A DNA stretch of 64,000 bases from Asterionellopsis glacialis. Lineage: Eukaryota; Bacillariophyta; Plagiogrammaphyceae; Rhaphoneidales; Asterionellopsidaceae. A program made the translations under genes and the position numbers. Positions 11,113 to 21,889 of the stretch are shown here, one piece after another. The stretch's first letter is position 1; each line of letters opens with the position of its first letter. The stretch is from the NCBI GenBank assembly GCA_014885115.2, contig WKLE02002979.1:1-64000 (forward strand), in the 5' to 3' direction. Below the pieces are notes generated by a model. The model was given only the letters and a program-made list of their open reading frames with translations, had not been told where the DNA came from and did not search any database.

Positions 11113-12397
11113 CTACTTATTTGATTCTGCAATATCACGTTGTAATCGTTGTAGGCTCATTTTTGCCATGGCTTTCTTCTTTGCCTTTTGTTCTTCTAAT
11201 TTGTTTCGTATATCTTCCAAATATCCAGTTTCAAAATCTTCAACTGCTTTATCTACTGTGTTCCAGAAGTCGTCAATCCCATCGCCAGTAGCCGCTGATA
11301 CTCCACAAGCCTGTAGGTTTTCATAAAATTCATCAAGGACTAAACTAATACTTCGTGTGAGCGACCCATAGTATCCCGTTGATTCATCTGTGGAAATCAT
11401 TTCATCAAGTGCCTCTTGGAATGCTTCATAATCCTTCATCCACTCCATGGCAAAGTCATGCGGAACGACATCTGTTTTGTTAAAGACAATTACAAGGGGT
11501 AGCCGTGTTCGGTATAACATGCTGCATGCATACAACATATTACTCATAAATGTATTTGGAGAGGAGGCACAACGGACTGTGTCAACCACGAAAGCTAATA
11601 CTGTCGGGAAGGATGATGCAAGCGCATCTGACATGATACTTCCCGATGCTGACCATGTAAAGGCTTCAATTTGTCCAGGTGTATCAACTAGTACATAATC
11701 AATAGACGGTTGGTGTGCTTCTGTTTGATATGCCCGACGTTCCAAAATATTAATCACTTGGTCAAATTTCGTAGCAAAAAGATTCAGTGAGGTCATGATG
11801 GCACCATTGGGCCCTAAATTATGTTGTTTCATTACTTGCTGTGGGATTATAAAAATGAAAATGAAAAGTTTGAGTGTCAGATAGTCTCCTCAATACGCTC
11901 ATCTCCACAAAAATATTCAAAATGTAATGTACCTTGTAGTCAACAGTGTCACGAATGTCAATAGAAGCTCCATAGGGAACAAGCATTGTAGCAGGATCTA
12001 AATTCAATAAATAGCCAACCTTTCTTGTCTCCTCCTCGGTTTCTTGATTTTCTGTTTCTTCATTGGTATCATTGTCACCATCTGCGTCAGACTTGTAAGC
12101 CGCCTGTTGTTGGTCTTCTTCCTCCTCATTTTGTTCTTCTATTACTTCTTCTGTAGATTCTTCTACTGCTGTCGGTGGATTCAAGGATCGTTGCAGTTGT
12201 GCCATTAAAGTTGTTTTTCCAGACCCAGCCATCCCGACTACAATGACACACGTTGGGAGTTTTCTATTTTCTTGTTTAGCTTTCTCCATCCGTTCAAGGA
12301 TTGGAATAGTCATGTCATCCGTATTCGTTTCTTCAATTCCTTGAAACTCATTTTCTGGAATTTCGAATCTTTCTGTGTTTCCATTATTGGCCGCCAT
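11113..12397 (-). CDS. GPN1: GPN-loop GTPase, GPN1/XAB1 type
   Basis: Two exons (12397-11933 and 11838-11113) give about 396 residues. Motifs appear in the expected order: P-loop GMAGSGKTT (residues 55-63), [15 protein letters not shown], then across the intron QVMKQ and the diagnostic GPN tripeptide (164-166), FATKFDQV, G3 DTPGQIE (207-213), G4 NKTD (275-278), and a C-terminal Lys-rich helix. Family role: GPN1 with GPN3 carries out assembly and nuclear import of RNA polymerase II. It is cytoplasmic and shuttling. An unusual low-complexity acidic insertion (about 79-125, rich in Glu, Gln and Asp) lies between the P-loop helix and LNLDP. The arrangement matches GPN1 better than GPN2 or GPN3 because of the long C-terminal extension and DTVDYK-QVMKQ. 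Intron 11839-11932. Confidence 0.93.
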
Positions 12398-13360
12398 GAT
12401 TCGATAAAAAATGTAGATATTATTTCAAAGCTTCCAAGAAGAGGGTGTAATGTTATGTTGAATCAGGCGAATACTCAAGTTGGAAGTGTCGTTTGTGTTG
12501 CTTGATTGATAGCGCGTCGGGTTGCGAGTTACGAAACAAGGTTTTCTCTCTAGAGTCCTAGAGAAACACGACAAAGCAAGGAGGTCGGTCAACACGGGTT
12601 TTGAAGACACAGAAAAGCAAGGAGAAAAAGATTCAAGTGGTTCCGGTCGCAGGTCTCCAAATCGGGATCTTTTCGGTCGACGGTCTCGCTTCTGGGTGCT
12701 CACTGATGGAGGGACTGACGCTATTTGGGACGAGGGACAAACGTTTTACACCCAGAACAAAGACAAACTCAAACGAAGAAATCGGCCCAAGAAAATTTTT
12801 ATTATTACGGAGTAATAGATAGATCAACTTTCCTGTACAGGTACGTAGAAAATTACTACCAGGTACACCGTAGAGATCCAACATTTGGTATGGGGGAGAG
12901 AGAGAACAATGGGTCATAGTTCCACGCGGCAATTTTCATAGCTCAAGCTGATCCCTCGTAAGCACAAACCAGATGGCCTATTCGTACCAGGTACAGGCAG
13001 GTACTGGTACTTGCCAGGTACCTGGTACATGCTAATACTCATTGTACCTGTACCTGTACGATACAGGAATCTTTTCTATCCTGTGTTTTCTCCTGTTTTT
13101 TTTCAACGGAAGATTCTACTGTACTGAGCAGTACTATTTACGTGGCATGTATGTACCTGTACCTGGTATGGGTAGCCTACATGTGGGTCCTACGACAATG
13201 CCAATTTTTTTGTTACGCGGGTCATTCTCGTCTCAAAATCAAAATTTGCAAAAAAATCTTTCGATTTCTTTCTCTCGTCCCTGTGCCGCCATAAATTTAT
13301 ATACATCTCTCTTACCTTGTCGTTGGTGCAGTTGCATCCAAACATTGTTACAAAAACAAA
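12398..13360. other. Divergent intergenic region with palindromic repeats
   Basis: Shared upstream region of GPN1 (minus) and the ER HSP90 (plus). The part next to GPN1 looks like a conventional promoter with TTCCAAGAAG. From about 12830 to 13170 it is crowded with GGTACC/CAGGTAC words. Short open frames here are not credible genes. Confidence 0.6.
12830..13170. repeat. Dense GGTACC/CAGGTAC palindromic patch
   Basis: Repeated words include CTGTACAGGTAC (about 12833-12844), TACCAGGTACA (about 12857), then a run at 12978-13075 with TACCAGGTACAGGCAGGTACTGG, GCCAGGTACCTGGTAC and TGTACCTGTACCTGTAC, and TGTACCTGTACCTGG near 13152. Both orientations alternate, so the single strand could fold on itself in many ways. 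The same family recurs elsewhere in the window. Confidence 0.7.
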
Positions 13361-15960
13361 ATGCGATTCCACAAACTTGCTTTGAGTGCTATTGGATTGT
13401 TAGCCGTCAGTTTATTCAGCGGAAACACCGGTAAGCAGAGATTTGGCACACACTTCTGTCAAAGTTGTGGAGTGTACCTCTGTCGTTCCATGTCGTCGAT
13501 AACAATTACGTCTCACCAGAATCCTCTCTTCTTCGTCTTTGTTTTTCGACATTTTGCCTATATCTTGCAGGCTTTGCCTACGCTGAAGATGCCGCAGCAG
13601 CTACTGAGACCCCTGATGTTGTCGAACAAGCCGCTTACAAACCACCTGAGAATGCCGAATCCTTTAAGTTCGAGGCCGAAGTCCACCGTATGCTTGATAT
13701 TGTCGTGAACAGTCTTTACCAGAACAAGGATGTTTTCCTTCGTGAGCTTATTTCCAATGCTTCCGATGCTCTTGACAAAATTCGTTTCTTGGGGATTACA
13801 AAGCCAGAAATGCTGGCCGACAAGGCTGAACTTGAGATTCGCATCGAGTACGATGCCGAACAAAGGACACTTACTGTCCGCGATTCTGGTATCGGTATGA
13901 CTCACGATGATATGGTTTCCAATCTTGGTACTGTCGCTCGCAGTGGTACCACCAAGTTCTTGGAGGCACTTGAAGATGGCATGGCTGATATGGCCATGAT
14001 TGGACAATTCGGTGTCGGATTTTATTCGTCGTTTTTGGTAGCTGACCGTGTCACGGTTGCCTCCAAACACCCCAACTCAGACACGCAATACATCTGGGAA
14101 TCCCTCAATGGACAAAGTGAATTCGTTGTATACGAGGATCCTCGTGGAAATTCTCTTGAGCGTGGTACTGAAATTACTCTTCATCTCAAGGAAGATGCTG
14201 TCGAATACGCTGATCCTATCCGATTGAAGGAACTTGCAACTCATTATTCTGAGTTTGTTACTCACCCTATCCATCTTCGTACAACTTCAACAGCCGAAGT
14301 TCCAATTGAAGAGGAGGAAAGTGAAGAAGAAGCTGCCAAGGAGGATGGCGACGAGGAAAAGAAGGAAGATGACGAATTCGAAGTCAGCGACGAAGAAGAT
14401 GCTGACAAGGAAGACGAAGAGAAGGAAGTCAAAGAACCCAAGATGGAAACTGTTATTACTCACACTTGGGATGAAGTCAACACTAACCCTGCTATCTGGG
14501 CTCGTGATAAGGATGAAATTACAGATGAAGAATACCAAACCTTCTGGCAAGTTGTTTCCAAGGAAACCTACAGCAACGCCACCTCATGGAGTCACTTCAA
14601 TGCTGAGGGAAATATCAACTTCAAATCCATTTTGTATCTTCCCGAGAATCAACCCCAAAACTTCAAATTTGGAAGTACTGAACCTCCCAAGGGTGGTCTT
14701 AAGCTTTACGTCCGTAAGGTTCTCATTTCAGACGAGTTTGAACTCATGCCTAGCTACCTTTCCTTTATTAAGGGTGTGGTTGACTCTGAGGATCTCCCCC
14801 TCAACGTCAATCGTGAAACTCTTCAGGAATCTAAGATTATCCAAGTAATCAAGAAGAAACTTGTTAGAAAGGCCATTGAAATGATCCGCAATCTTTCCAA
14901 GCAAACAGTTGAGGAAGAGGAAGACACTGCCGAGGCTGAAGTTGATGCCGACGGAAACGTCATTGAAGACTCTACCCCAAAGGAAAAGAAAGAGCACCCT
15001 TACATTCAATGGTACAAACAATTCGGACCAAGCATCAAATTTGGAATTATTGAGGATGAACCTAACCGTGGCAAACTCGCAAAACTTCTTCGTTTCCACT
15101 CTTCCAAGTCTGAAGAAAAGGAAAGCTTCATTAGTTTGGAAGATTATGTCGAGAGAATGAAGGACTGGCAAAAGGATATTTACGTCATTGCTGGTAGTTC
15201 TATCGATGATCTTGAAAACAGTCAATTCATGGAAAAATTCAACGACAAGGACATTGAAGTGCTCTATCTTATTGATCCTCTGGATGAGTACATGATCCAG
15301 CACATGCGTGATTATGATGGAAAGAAATTCGTTCATATCACAAGTGAGAATGTTAAGATCGGTGATGAAGACGAAGATTTGGCCAAGAGGCGACAAAAGG
15401 CATACACTAAACAATTCAAGCCGTTGACCAAGTGGCTCAAGAATCTGTTCGGTGCAAAGGTTATGAAGGTTTCAATTTCTAAGCGTCTCGGTTCTGCTCC
15501 AGCCATTGTAAGTAGCAGTGAATATGGAGCCAGTGCCAACATGGAAAGAATCATGAGAGCACAAGCCTTCCAGAATCAACAAGATTTCATGTCTCGCTCC
15601 ATGAAGATTCTCGAAATCAACCCCAGGCATCCATTTATCACCAAGCTTTTGGAAGGATGCCCTCCTGAGGAAGAGGAAGAAGGTGCCGAACCATTCAAGG
15701 TTACTAATGATCAAATTGATGCTGCCTGGATGTTGTTTGATATGGCATTGTTGAACGGAGGATTCCCCATCGAAGACACACCTGCCCATACCAAGCGTAT
15801 GACCCGTGTCTTGAAGAAGCAAATGGGAGTTGAAAGCCTTTCTTTGGAAGCAGAAATTGACCCACCAATTGAGGAGGAAGAGGCTCCAGACGCACCTGAT
15901 ATGGGAGATTTTGATGGCTTGAACATGGAAGACTTTGATCTTGATGATTTTGATGCTTAA
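13361..15960 (+). CDS. HSP90 chaperone, ER GRP94/endoplasmin type
   Basis: Two exons (13361-13430 and 13571-15960) give about 819 residues. Exon 1 and the first codons of exon 2 encode a signal peptide (MRFHKLALSAIG through FAYA). The GHKL ATPase domain follows: FLRELISNASDALDK, DSGIGMT, GTVARSGT, GQFGVGFYSSF and DPRGNSLERGTEITL, the last being closest to GRP94. A long acidic Glu/Asp/Lys linker is at about 290-345. The middle domain has WDEVN, FKSILYLPEN and the catalytic-loop region NVNRETLQ. The C-terminal dimerisation domain and an acidic tail ending in DLDDFDA follow. Role: ATP-driven folding of secretory proteins in the ER lumen. No KDEL-type retention signal is seen at the C-terminus, and the stop is followed directly by 3' UTR. 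A plastid HSP90 is the alternative, but there is no ASAF-type cleavage site. Confidence 0.9.
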
Positions 15961-17197
15961 ATTTCTTTCTAAAAAAATGATGATTACATACTCTGGTTAG
16001 CTCTATCAAGCTGAACTCGTTTGCATTGTTTTCCTATCCCTATCTAGATTGACAAATAAATTTTTCTGTATCTGTACAAGTTGTAATTTTTTAGTGTCAA
16101 AATTCAAATTTTGCTCTTGTAAACATGCTAAACAACATTTTCATTCTGAAATAACATTCAAGTCAGTCTGAAGTAGCTTTTATTTTACTAATATACTACG
16201 TTCGAAATTTTCACTATGATCTTCAATAGCAGTATGATAGATCTATATAACGAGAAGTCTGGCATCTCTTATCCTTGAGTGTTTCGTCGTTGCAATGATT
16301 GTTTTGCGCAGAAAATCAAATGCTTGAGTTCATATGTACAGTTTGTCTTTCCTTCATAAGAACCTGTGGAATCGATGCTATTCTTGCACTTGTAATACAT
16401 TGTGTCGAAGTCACCACATATTGCCGGTCGGATATTATTGTTCTTTTGTTTTTGTTTTTCAAATGTTGACACACAAGGAGATTGCAAAGCAGGATCTTGA
16501 GATTGAGGAATCATCATGTTGGTTTTAGGGTATGTTGGAATGTGTTCTTCGGGATCAGTTTTGAATCAAATTTGAATTATGTCTCTAGTATGTTTGAAAG
16601 AACAAGAACTTCTTTGGCGGATCTGGCAACGTGGCGTTTGGATCCGGAATGCTTTGTGAGTACCGTATTGTTTTTTGTTGGATATCTCTCTAGAGATGAG
16701 TGAAGAAATACTGCCAAGATACTATCAATGATGGCGATTTGACAGCAGTTCTTCCAAAGTGTTATTTAGATTGATACATTTTTAGCCTTGAAATTCCAAT
16801 CTTTTGACACCCTCCAAATTCTGCAGAACTTTGAAGCTGGAGGACAGGCGGAGAGATCTTGACATCTTCAGGATTTGGATCTTGCGCTCTCCTGAGTCGA
16901 TCGAATCATTATTCATTCGCCGACAGACTCGAATGATTCGCGGTCGGGTGTCTTGCTGTTGTCGTCGGGACCGGAAGAAGGACAGAAAACCAAACAGCAC
17001 TTGTGGAAAGCAGCACGAAACGACAAGGACATCGAATAGGTTTGAGATTGGAGAGAGAGTCCTCTTCAAAGTACAACACCAACACAAGCAAAGAGAGACG
17101 TGTCTCGTCACCAGAGAAAGAAACAACGAAACGAAAACAAAAAAAATACAATCAACTTGGATAAATAAAGGACTGCTTGTTTAACATTTTATGTATA
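15961..17197. other. Intergenic region
   Basis: The first part is AT-rich 3' flank. From about 16800 to 17197 the sequence is purine-rich (GAAAGAAACAACG, AAAACAAAAAAAA), likely 5' UTR of the splicing-factor gene. Several short frames lack recognisable content. No gene is supported. Confidence 0.45.
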
Positions 17198-19324
17198 ATG
17201 GTGATCACAGGAGTTATTAGACCTCCAACAGAAATTCGTGCCGTGGCGGACAAAACGGCTTTGTTTGTTGCAAAGAATGGTCGAGCATTTGAATCTCGTA
17301 TCCTCAATAGTGAAAAAGGGAAAACTCCCAAGTTTGCATTCTTGCATTCGAGTAGTCCATTTCACGCATACTATGAAGATAAAATCCGTTTTTATGAAGA
17401 GGGAGGCGAAGAAAAGGAAAACGACGGACAAGCTGAAAAGGAACTTCAGGAAAAGAAGAAACAAGAAGAGGAAAAGAAAGTAAAGGAGGCCCAAGAGAAA
17501 AAGAAGCAAGAAGAAATACGTAAAAAGAAGGAAAAGGCTCAAAAGGCAAGTGCTTTAGATCCTGTAGCAACCGCACTATTAAGTCGACGGAAAGTTATCA
17601 AAGAGGCTCGAGAAGCTGATGAAGAGGCCAAAAAGAGCGAGGAACCAGTAACAAATGCCACAGGGGTAATTCCACCGCCAAAGATGCACTTTGTTACTGT
17701 TGCAGCTCCTGCAAATCTTTCTCCTGTACAGATCGAAACTATAAAGCTGGTTGCGCAATTCACAGCCCTCGACGGCAAAGGTGGTCCCTTTTTCCAGCAA
17801 CTCACTAACAGGGAATGGAGTAACCCTCTATTTGCTTTTATCCAACCGCGTCATGGCCATTTTGCATACTTTTCTGCACTGGTAGATTCGTACCGTATCA
17901 TGATGTCAACATGGACCAGCAAAGATAGAGCATCTGACACGTCAATTTTGCCGGTTGCCGAACTAGCGGGCAACGTTGATAAGTGCCTCGAGGTTGCTGC
18001 CTACAGAGCAGAGTACGACAGGGATATTGCAGAACGTCGAAGGCAAGAAATGGAGGGGAATGAACTCTCAGGAGCTGCTAATGTTGATTGGTATGATTTC
18101 GTGGTAGTGGAGACAATCGATTTCCCAGCCGATGAGGTGGTTTCAATGTTACCTCCGCCACCAGCGCCTTCAATGCCAGCTGCAGTTGCCAAGACCGTCG
18201 ACGAGATGGAAGAATCTGACGACGAAGGGGAAACGATTCGCGTTGTTCCTGAATACACGCCAAAGGTTGTGTCGACGCAGTATGTTGCCCAGGAAACTTC
18301 CCGTACGCACGTTATCGACCCAATTACAGGAAAGAGTGTACCGCTAGCAGATTTACCAGAACATATGCGGATTCAGCTACTTGATCCGAAGTGGGCAGAG
18401 GAGAAAAAGAAATTCATTGATAAACAGAAAGAAAGCAACTTGGTCAGTGGAGACATGATAGCCAGTAACATTTCGCGATTTGCACAGGCCAAGGGAGGGA
18501 TGTTCGGGTCAACAGTAAGTAAAACGAAGTATTACAATGTTTCAAAATCTAATATGTGGCTTTCAAAAAAACCTAACCCTAACCTAACCCTAACCTCTTC
18601 TTTTTGTCGAACTCAGGAGGAACAAATTTTAAGCAGCCAGGTTGATTCAAAGAAGAGGCAGGACGAAGCAAATCGTATCATACGAGAACAGGCACAACAG
18701 GCGAGAACTGCTGAAGTCGGACCCGCCCTTCCACCGCCACCANNNNNNNNNNNNNNNNNNNNNNNNNNNNNNNNNNNNNNNNNNTCTCATACCTCAATTA
18801 CAACTGTCCCTGCACCTCCTCCCGTCGTCCCCCCACCCTCTACTATTGATGCATCGGCCCCTCCTCCAAAAAAACCCCGTATGGAAGCTCCTGTCGATTT
18901 GCCTCCTGTACAGATGCAAGCAGTTGGCGATGCCGCACAGCCAGCCATTCTCCCTCCTCAAGAAGCTGTGCCCCCTCCTGTGGTAGAACCTGAGGAAACT
19001 CCAGAAATCCTTCCTGAAGCCGAATTCATTGCATCATTGTCTGATACTTCAGTTAGTTTGTCAATTCAAATTCCAAACGATTCTTCCAATTCGGCTTGGA
19101 ATTTCAATGGACAAATTGTTTCGCTTTCAGTTGATGTCACGTCTAAAATAAAGTTAATAAAGGAGGAACTAAAATCCCATCTTGGAGGCATGCCAGTGAA
19201 TAAAATTCAGCTCAAGAGCAGCAACGCTGGTTTTCTGAAAGATAGTGCAACACTGGCGCAACTCAACATAGGACCATCAGCCGAGCTAGACATGGTACCC
19301 AAAACCCGTGGTGGGAGAAAGTAG
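17198..19324 (+). CDS. SF3A1: Splicing factor 3A subunit 1 (SURP + ubiquitin-like)
   Basis: Two exons (17198-18514 and 18617-19324) around a 102-base intron; about 674 residues counting the unknown ones. SURP1 lies near residues 8-70 (VADKTALFVAKNGRAFE, FAFL, HAYY) and SURP2 near 170-235 (VAQFTALDG, FAFIQPRHGHFAYF). They are separated by a Lys/Glu-rich charged coil. The conserved SF3A1 core HVIDPITGKSVPLADLPEHM follows, then Pro-rich segments, and a C-terminal ubiquitin-like domain ending in RGGRK as in SF3A1. Role: U2 snRNP component in the nucleus, needed for prespliceosome formation, binding SF3A3 and U1 stem-loop IV. A 42-base N-gap at 18743-18784 falls in a Pro-rich part and keeps the frame only if its length is right. 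The first in-frame ATG (17198) is taken as start; an upstream exon is possible because GTGATCACAG follows it. Confidence 0.93.
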   Translation: MVITGVIRPPTEIRAVADKTALFVAKNGRAFESRILNSEKGKTPKFAFLHSSSPFHAYYEDKIRFYEEGGEEKENDGQAEKELQEKKKQEEEKKVKEAQEKKKQEEIRKKKEKAQKASALDPVATALLSRRKVIKEAREADEEAKKSEEPVTNATGVIPPPKMHFVTVAAPANLSPVQIETIKLVAQFTALDGKGGPFFQQLTNREWSNPLFAFIQPRHGHFAYFSALVDSYRIMMSTWTSKDRASDTSILPVAELAGNVDKCLEVAAYRAEYDRDIAERRRQEMEGNELSGAANVDWYDFVVVETIDFPADEVVSMLPPPPAPSMPAAVAKTVDEMEESDDEGETIRVVPEYTPKVVSTQYVAQETSRTHVIDPITGKSVPLADLPEHMRIQLLDPKWAEEKKKFIDKQKESNLVSGDMIASNISRFAQAKGGMFGSTVSKTKYYNVSKSNMWLSKKPNPNLTLTSSFCRTQEEQILSSQVDSKKRQDEANRIIREQAQQARTAEVGPALPPPPXXXXXXXXXXXXXXSHTSITTVPAPPPVVPPPSTIDASAPPPKKPRMEAPVDLPPVQMQAVGDAAQPAILPPQEAVPPPVVEPEETPEILPEAEFIASLSDTSVSLSIQIPNDSSNSAWNFNGQIVSLSVDVTSKIKLIKEELKSHLGGMPVNKIQLKSSNAGFLKDSATLAQLNIGPSAELDMVPKTRGGRK
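18515..18616 (+). other. SF3A1 intron carrying telomere-like CCCTAA repeats
   Basis: GTAAGT donor and ACTCAG acceptor bound a 102-base intron. Its second half (about 18570-18596) is AACCTAACCCTAACC-type sequence, four imperfect copies of the complement of TTAGGG, lying where the polypyrimidine tract should be. The intron length is a multiple of three and has no in-frame stop, so retention would insert 34 residues. Confidence 0.85.
18743..18784. other. Assembly gap (42 N)
   Basis: Forty-two unknown bases between Pro codons and a Ser/Thr/Pro-rich stretch of SF3A1. A collapsed low-complexity CCACCA-type repeat is the probable cause; the true length is unknown. Confidence 0.99.
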
Positions 19325-20501
19325 CACTTTAAGGACTAATATAGGTGTTATTTATCACATTATGGGTAGCTCTTAATTTCCACCCGTTTCCTTAACCTGG
19401 CATCTCTGATTTTTGATGTCGAACTGTCTTTTGCGATCTATATATATTGGAACCCGTTCCAAGCAAAAAAAGAGGGTTTTAATTCTTATAGTTCACATTT
19501 CATCTTAAGCCTTTTCCAGTTGTGCACGTATTCCTACAACTAGAGACAAAGTCGAACGTATTTAGGAAGACAAAAAAACGAGATTTAGTCTCATATTTCG
19601 TACAATAAAAAATCATAGCGATTCTGCATGTGAATTCGTTCAGGAAAATATAACAGGAATCAAAAGCTTTCTACATCGACCGTTTTAGTCTCGTAGTGAG
19701 CTGGGTAAAGTTTCATCACTACGAATTCATCAATTTTCTTCATAATACAGCCGGACTTACAAAAAATTGAGTGCTATTTCCTGTCGATTTCAACTCCCTC
19801 AAGTGAGGAGAGACAGTTTTCTATTACAACAAAGACGAAGCAAACAAGTGTGAGAAAGCAAAACAACTAGCACAAGAGTGCGATCTTTTGGGGGGTAGAA
19901 TCAATCGATCATGAGAATAATTTACTTGAATGTTTCTCTTCACTGATAATCAGACTGGGGCGGCATCCACTCAAGGAGATGAATCATTTCGATTAGAGGT
20001 TAAACACTAAAGAGTACAAGTACGAATAAAACTTACATGTTCACTTGTAGAGCATGAGATTCTCTATCGGAGCTATGGAAGGTACAAAGTGTCTAGTGAC
20101 AACAACAAAAAAACGTTAGGCACAATAGAAATCGAGTACAGAAAATCATAATACGAGATAAAACATCATGAGTCTGTGTAACTATGACAAATAAGCCTTC
20201 ATAGCAAACGGATATTTGGTCGGTAAAACACCTTGCAAAGCTCCATGACAGGGCATGCCCTGTTGCTCCGTAAAAAGCTTTCGCGTGTCGTCATTCTCAA
20301 AGCAATATCGATCCGAAATTTGAGGATTATTCATCAAGCGTCGGTGCCATCGATGAACAGCACAACATCAAGAAGGGGAATCCGATCCGCTCTATTTCGT
20401 CATCTCGAACAGAAGCAATGCGATCGAATGGGTGCTCACCTGAAAAATTTGTACAACGTAACTGTTGATTTTCTAGACTAAGTTCACTCCTCATCCACTC
20501 C
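19325..20501. other. Convergent intergenic region
   Basis: Between the 3' ends of SF3A1 (plus) and the small CHCH-like gene (minus). The sequence is AT-rich with poly-A runs, and direct repeats of CTCCTCATCCA lie near 20487-20510. One frame at 20233-20481 was considered and rejected. Nothing else recognisable. Confidence 0.45.
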
Positions 20502-20759
20502 TCATCCACTTTGAGACGCTTCATTAGCATCAGAACAACACTTCGTCCAAGCTGCGACAGAACCGGACAAACAAGAGTTATTGTGAGTGCTCCGCATTTT
20601 GTCCAGACATGACTTTAGCTCGGTCTGTTCTGCTTCACAATTCAACTGACATGGAGATGGTCCTTCCGATGCACCTTGACTTGCTCCCATTAATTGGCCG
20701 TTGGCTATTAGAGTGGACATGAAGTCGCTTCCCTCGGACGACTCGTTCGCAGCAGTCAT
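20502..20759 (-). CDS. Small CHCH-like twin-cysteine protein
   Basis: An 85-residue protein from the ATG at 20759; an in-frame upstream ATG at 20813 would add 18 residues. The C-terminal half holds six Cys: C37, C41, C51, C63, C74 and C75. C41-C51 is a CX9C pair and C63-C74 a CX10C pair, and each pair sits on a potential amphipathic helix (EAEQTELKS and LSGSVAAWTK). Twin CX9C proteins are imported into the mitochondrial intermembrane space by the Mia40 relay, where they help assemble respiratory complexes or metal centres. The CX10C spacing is one residue off and the gene is short, so both gene reality and family are tentative. The upstream flank carries many palindromic repeats (20940-21240). 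Confidence 0.5.
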   Translation of the reverse strand: MTAANESSEGSDFMSTLIANGQLMGASQGASEGPSPCQLNCEAEQTELKSCLDKMRSTHNNSCLSGSVAAWTKCCSDANEASQSG

Positions 20760-20939
20760 CTTCACACTTCGGAGATGATACGATTTCACGACGGATTCCG
20801 ATACAGGACACAAAATGAAGATATGATGGATGAGTGGTGAGTGGTGAGCGGACGTGATAAAGGATTTTTGTTGTTGGTGTCACAGCCTGTGGTGAAAGGT
20901 GAATGGTCGTGAGTGGTGGGAAGGAAGGACCAGGTGTAG

Positions 20940-21240
20940 GACTTACCTGGTACCTGGTATGGAATTTCGTACCTGGGGTACGTACCTTTACAACCAAAGT
21001 GGTACAGTACCAGTTATTGGTAGTTCCAGGACCTACGGTACCTTGATACCTGGTACCAGGTAGAGATTGGACGGACACAGTGACTACCAGGGTACTGGTA
21101 CCTGGTACAGTGAGTCAGACTTCTAAAACTGAATTTGGAAAGCAGTCCTATGTATCCTGGAAATGATGCTACAACCAACGGTAGAGTGCAATAGAACCAG
21201 AGAGGGTTGGGATGTAGGGTAAATGTACCTGGTACGTCCT
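20940..21240. repeat. Dense TACCTGGTACC palindromic patch
   Basis: Words in order include TTACCTGGTACCTGGTATGG (about 20943), GTACCTGGGGTACGTACC, GGTACAGTACCAG, CCTACGGTACCTTGATACC, CCTGGTACCAGGTAG (about 21050), CCAGGGTACTGGTACC and TACCTGGTACAG, then GTACCTGGTACGTCC near 21227. It is the longest mixed run of this family in the window together with 35905-36055. Confidence 0.72.
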
Positions 21241-21881
21241 GTTATATAATACTCCTATAATATTATAACCGAGATTTTCCAGTCGTGCTTTCTACAAGAT
21301 GATCAACATTGTTTTTTCCTGTGACCATTGCAGACATTAGATTGAACTTCAAGTGCTATGTTTGAGAATGATATGAATGTACTATCTATTGATTTATATG
21401 CATTAAAATGTAAAAACGCTTTTCCCCCTTAAAAAATAGATAGGCAAATCGGGATTCGGTACCAAAAATAAGCGAACTAATAGATACACTAAAGTCGACC
21501 ACCAAAGATCAACTCATGGATAGGACTAATTGATACTGTCTGTTGCCAAAATTTTATGCCCATCTAATAAAAAGTAGTAAGCAGTAAAGTGAACTTGTGT
21601 GCATTTAATGGCACTACGCGATCCGTAATGACGTAAACATAGTAAATAAAGTTTGTATCATATTTTCAAAATATAAAAAAAAGCTGTACTTGACATGAAT
21701 ACATATGCACACAATACGTAGAGCCATAATAATTAAAGAATTTATATTCTCTATAATAGCCCACACAAATCTTGCTTGAATATATCAGAAATAAAGAAAT
21801 CAAAGTAATAAAAGATTTTTCGTCACAATCTATCATAGTAAAATTCGGACAGAATTCTTCCATTCAAAAAAGGCTTTTCAA

Positions 21882-21889
21882 TGACGTCA
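21882..21889. promoter_or_regulatory. TGACGTCA (CRE/bZIP-type) palindrome
   Basis: A perfect TGACGTCA about 370 bases upstream of the proposed F-box start. TGACGT elements bind bZIP factors and are described as CO2/cAMP-responsive elements in diatoms. An 8-base match can arise by chance, so function is unproven. Confidence 0.3.

Noticed and set aside
12398..13360. Mobile element around the palindromic patch
   Set aside because: No terminal inverted repeats of useful length, target-site duplication or transposase frame could be found by eye.
13465..13570. Extended open frame in front of the HSP90 exon
   Set aside because: This is intron sequence; splicing 13430 to 13571 restores the signal peptide and frame.
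20233..20481. 82-codon frame beside the CHCH-like gene
   Set aside because: No motif, basic random composition, lies in a convergent 3' region and overlaps direct repeats.
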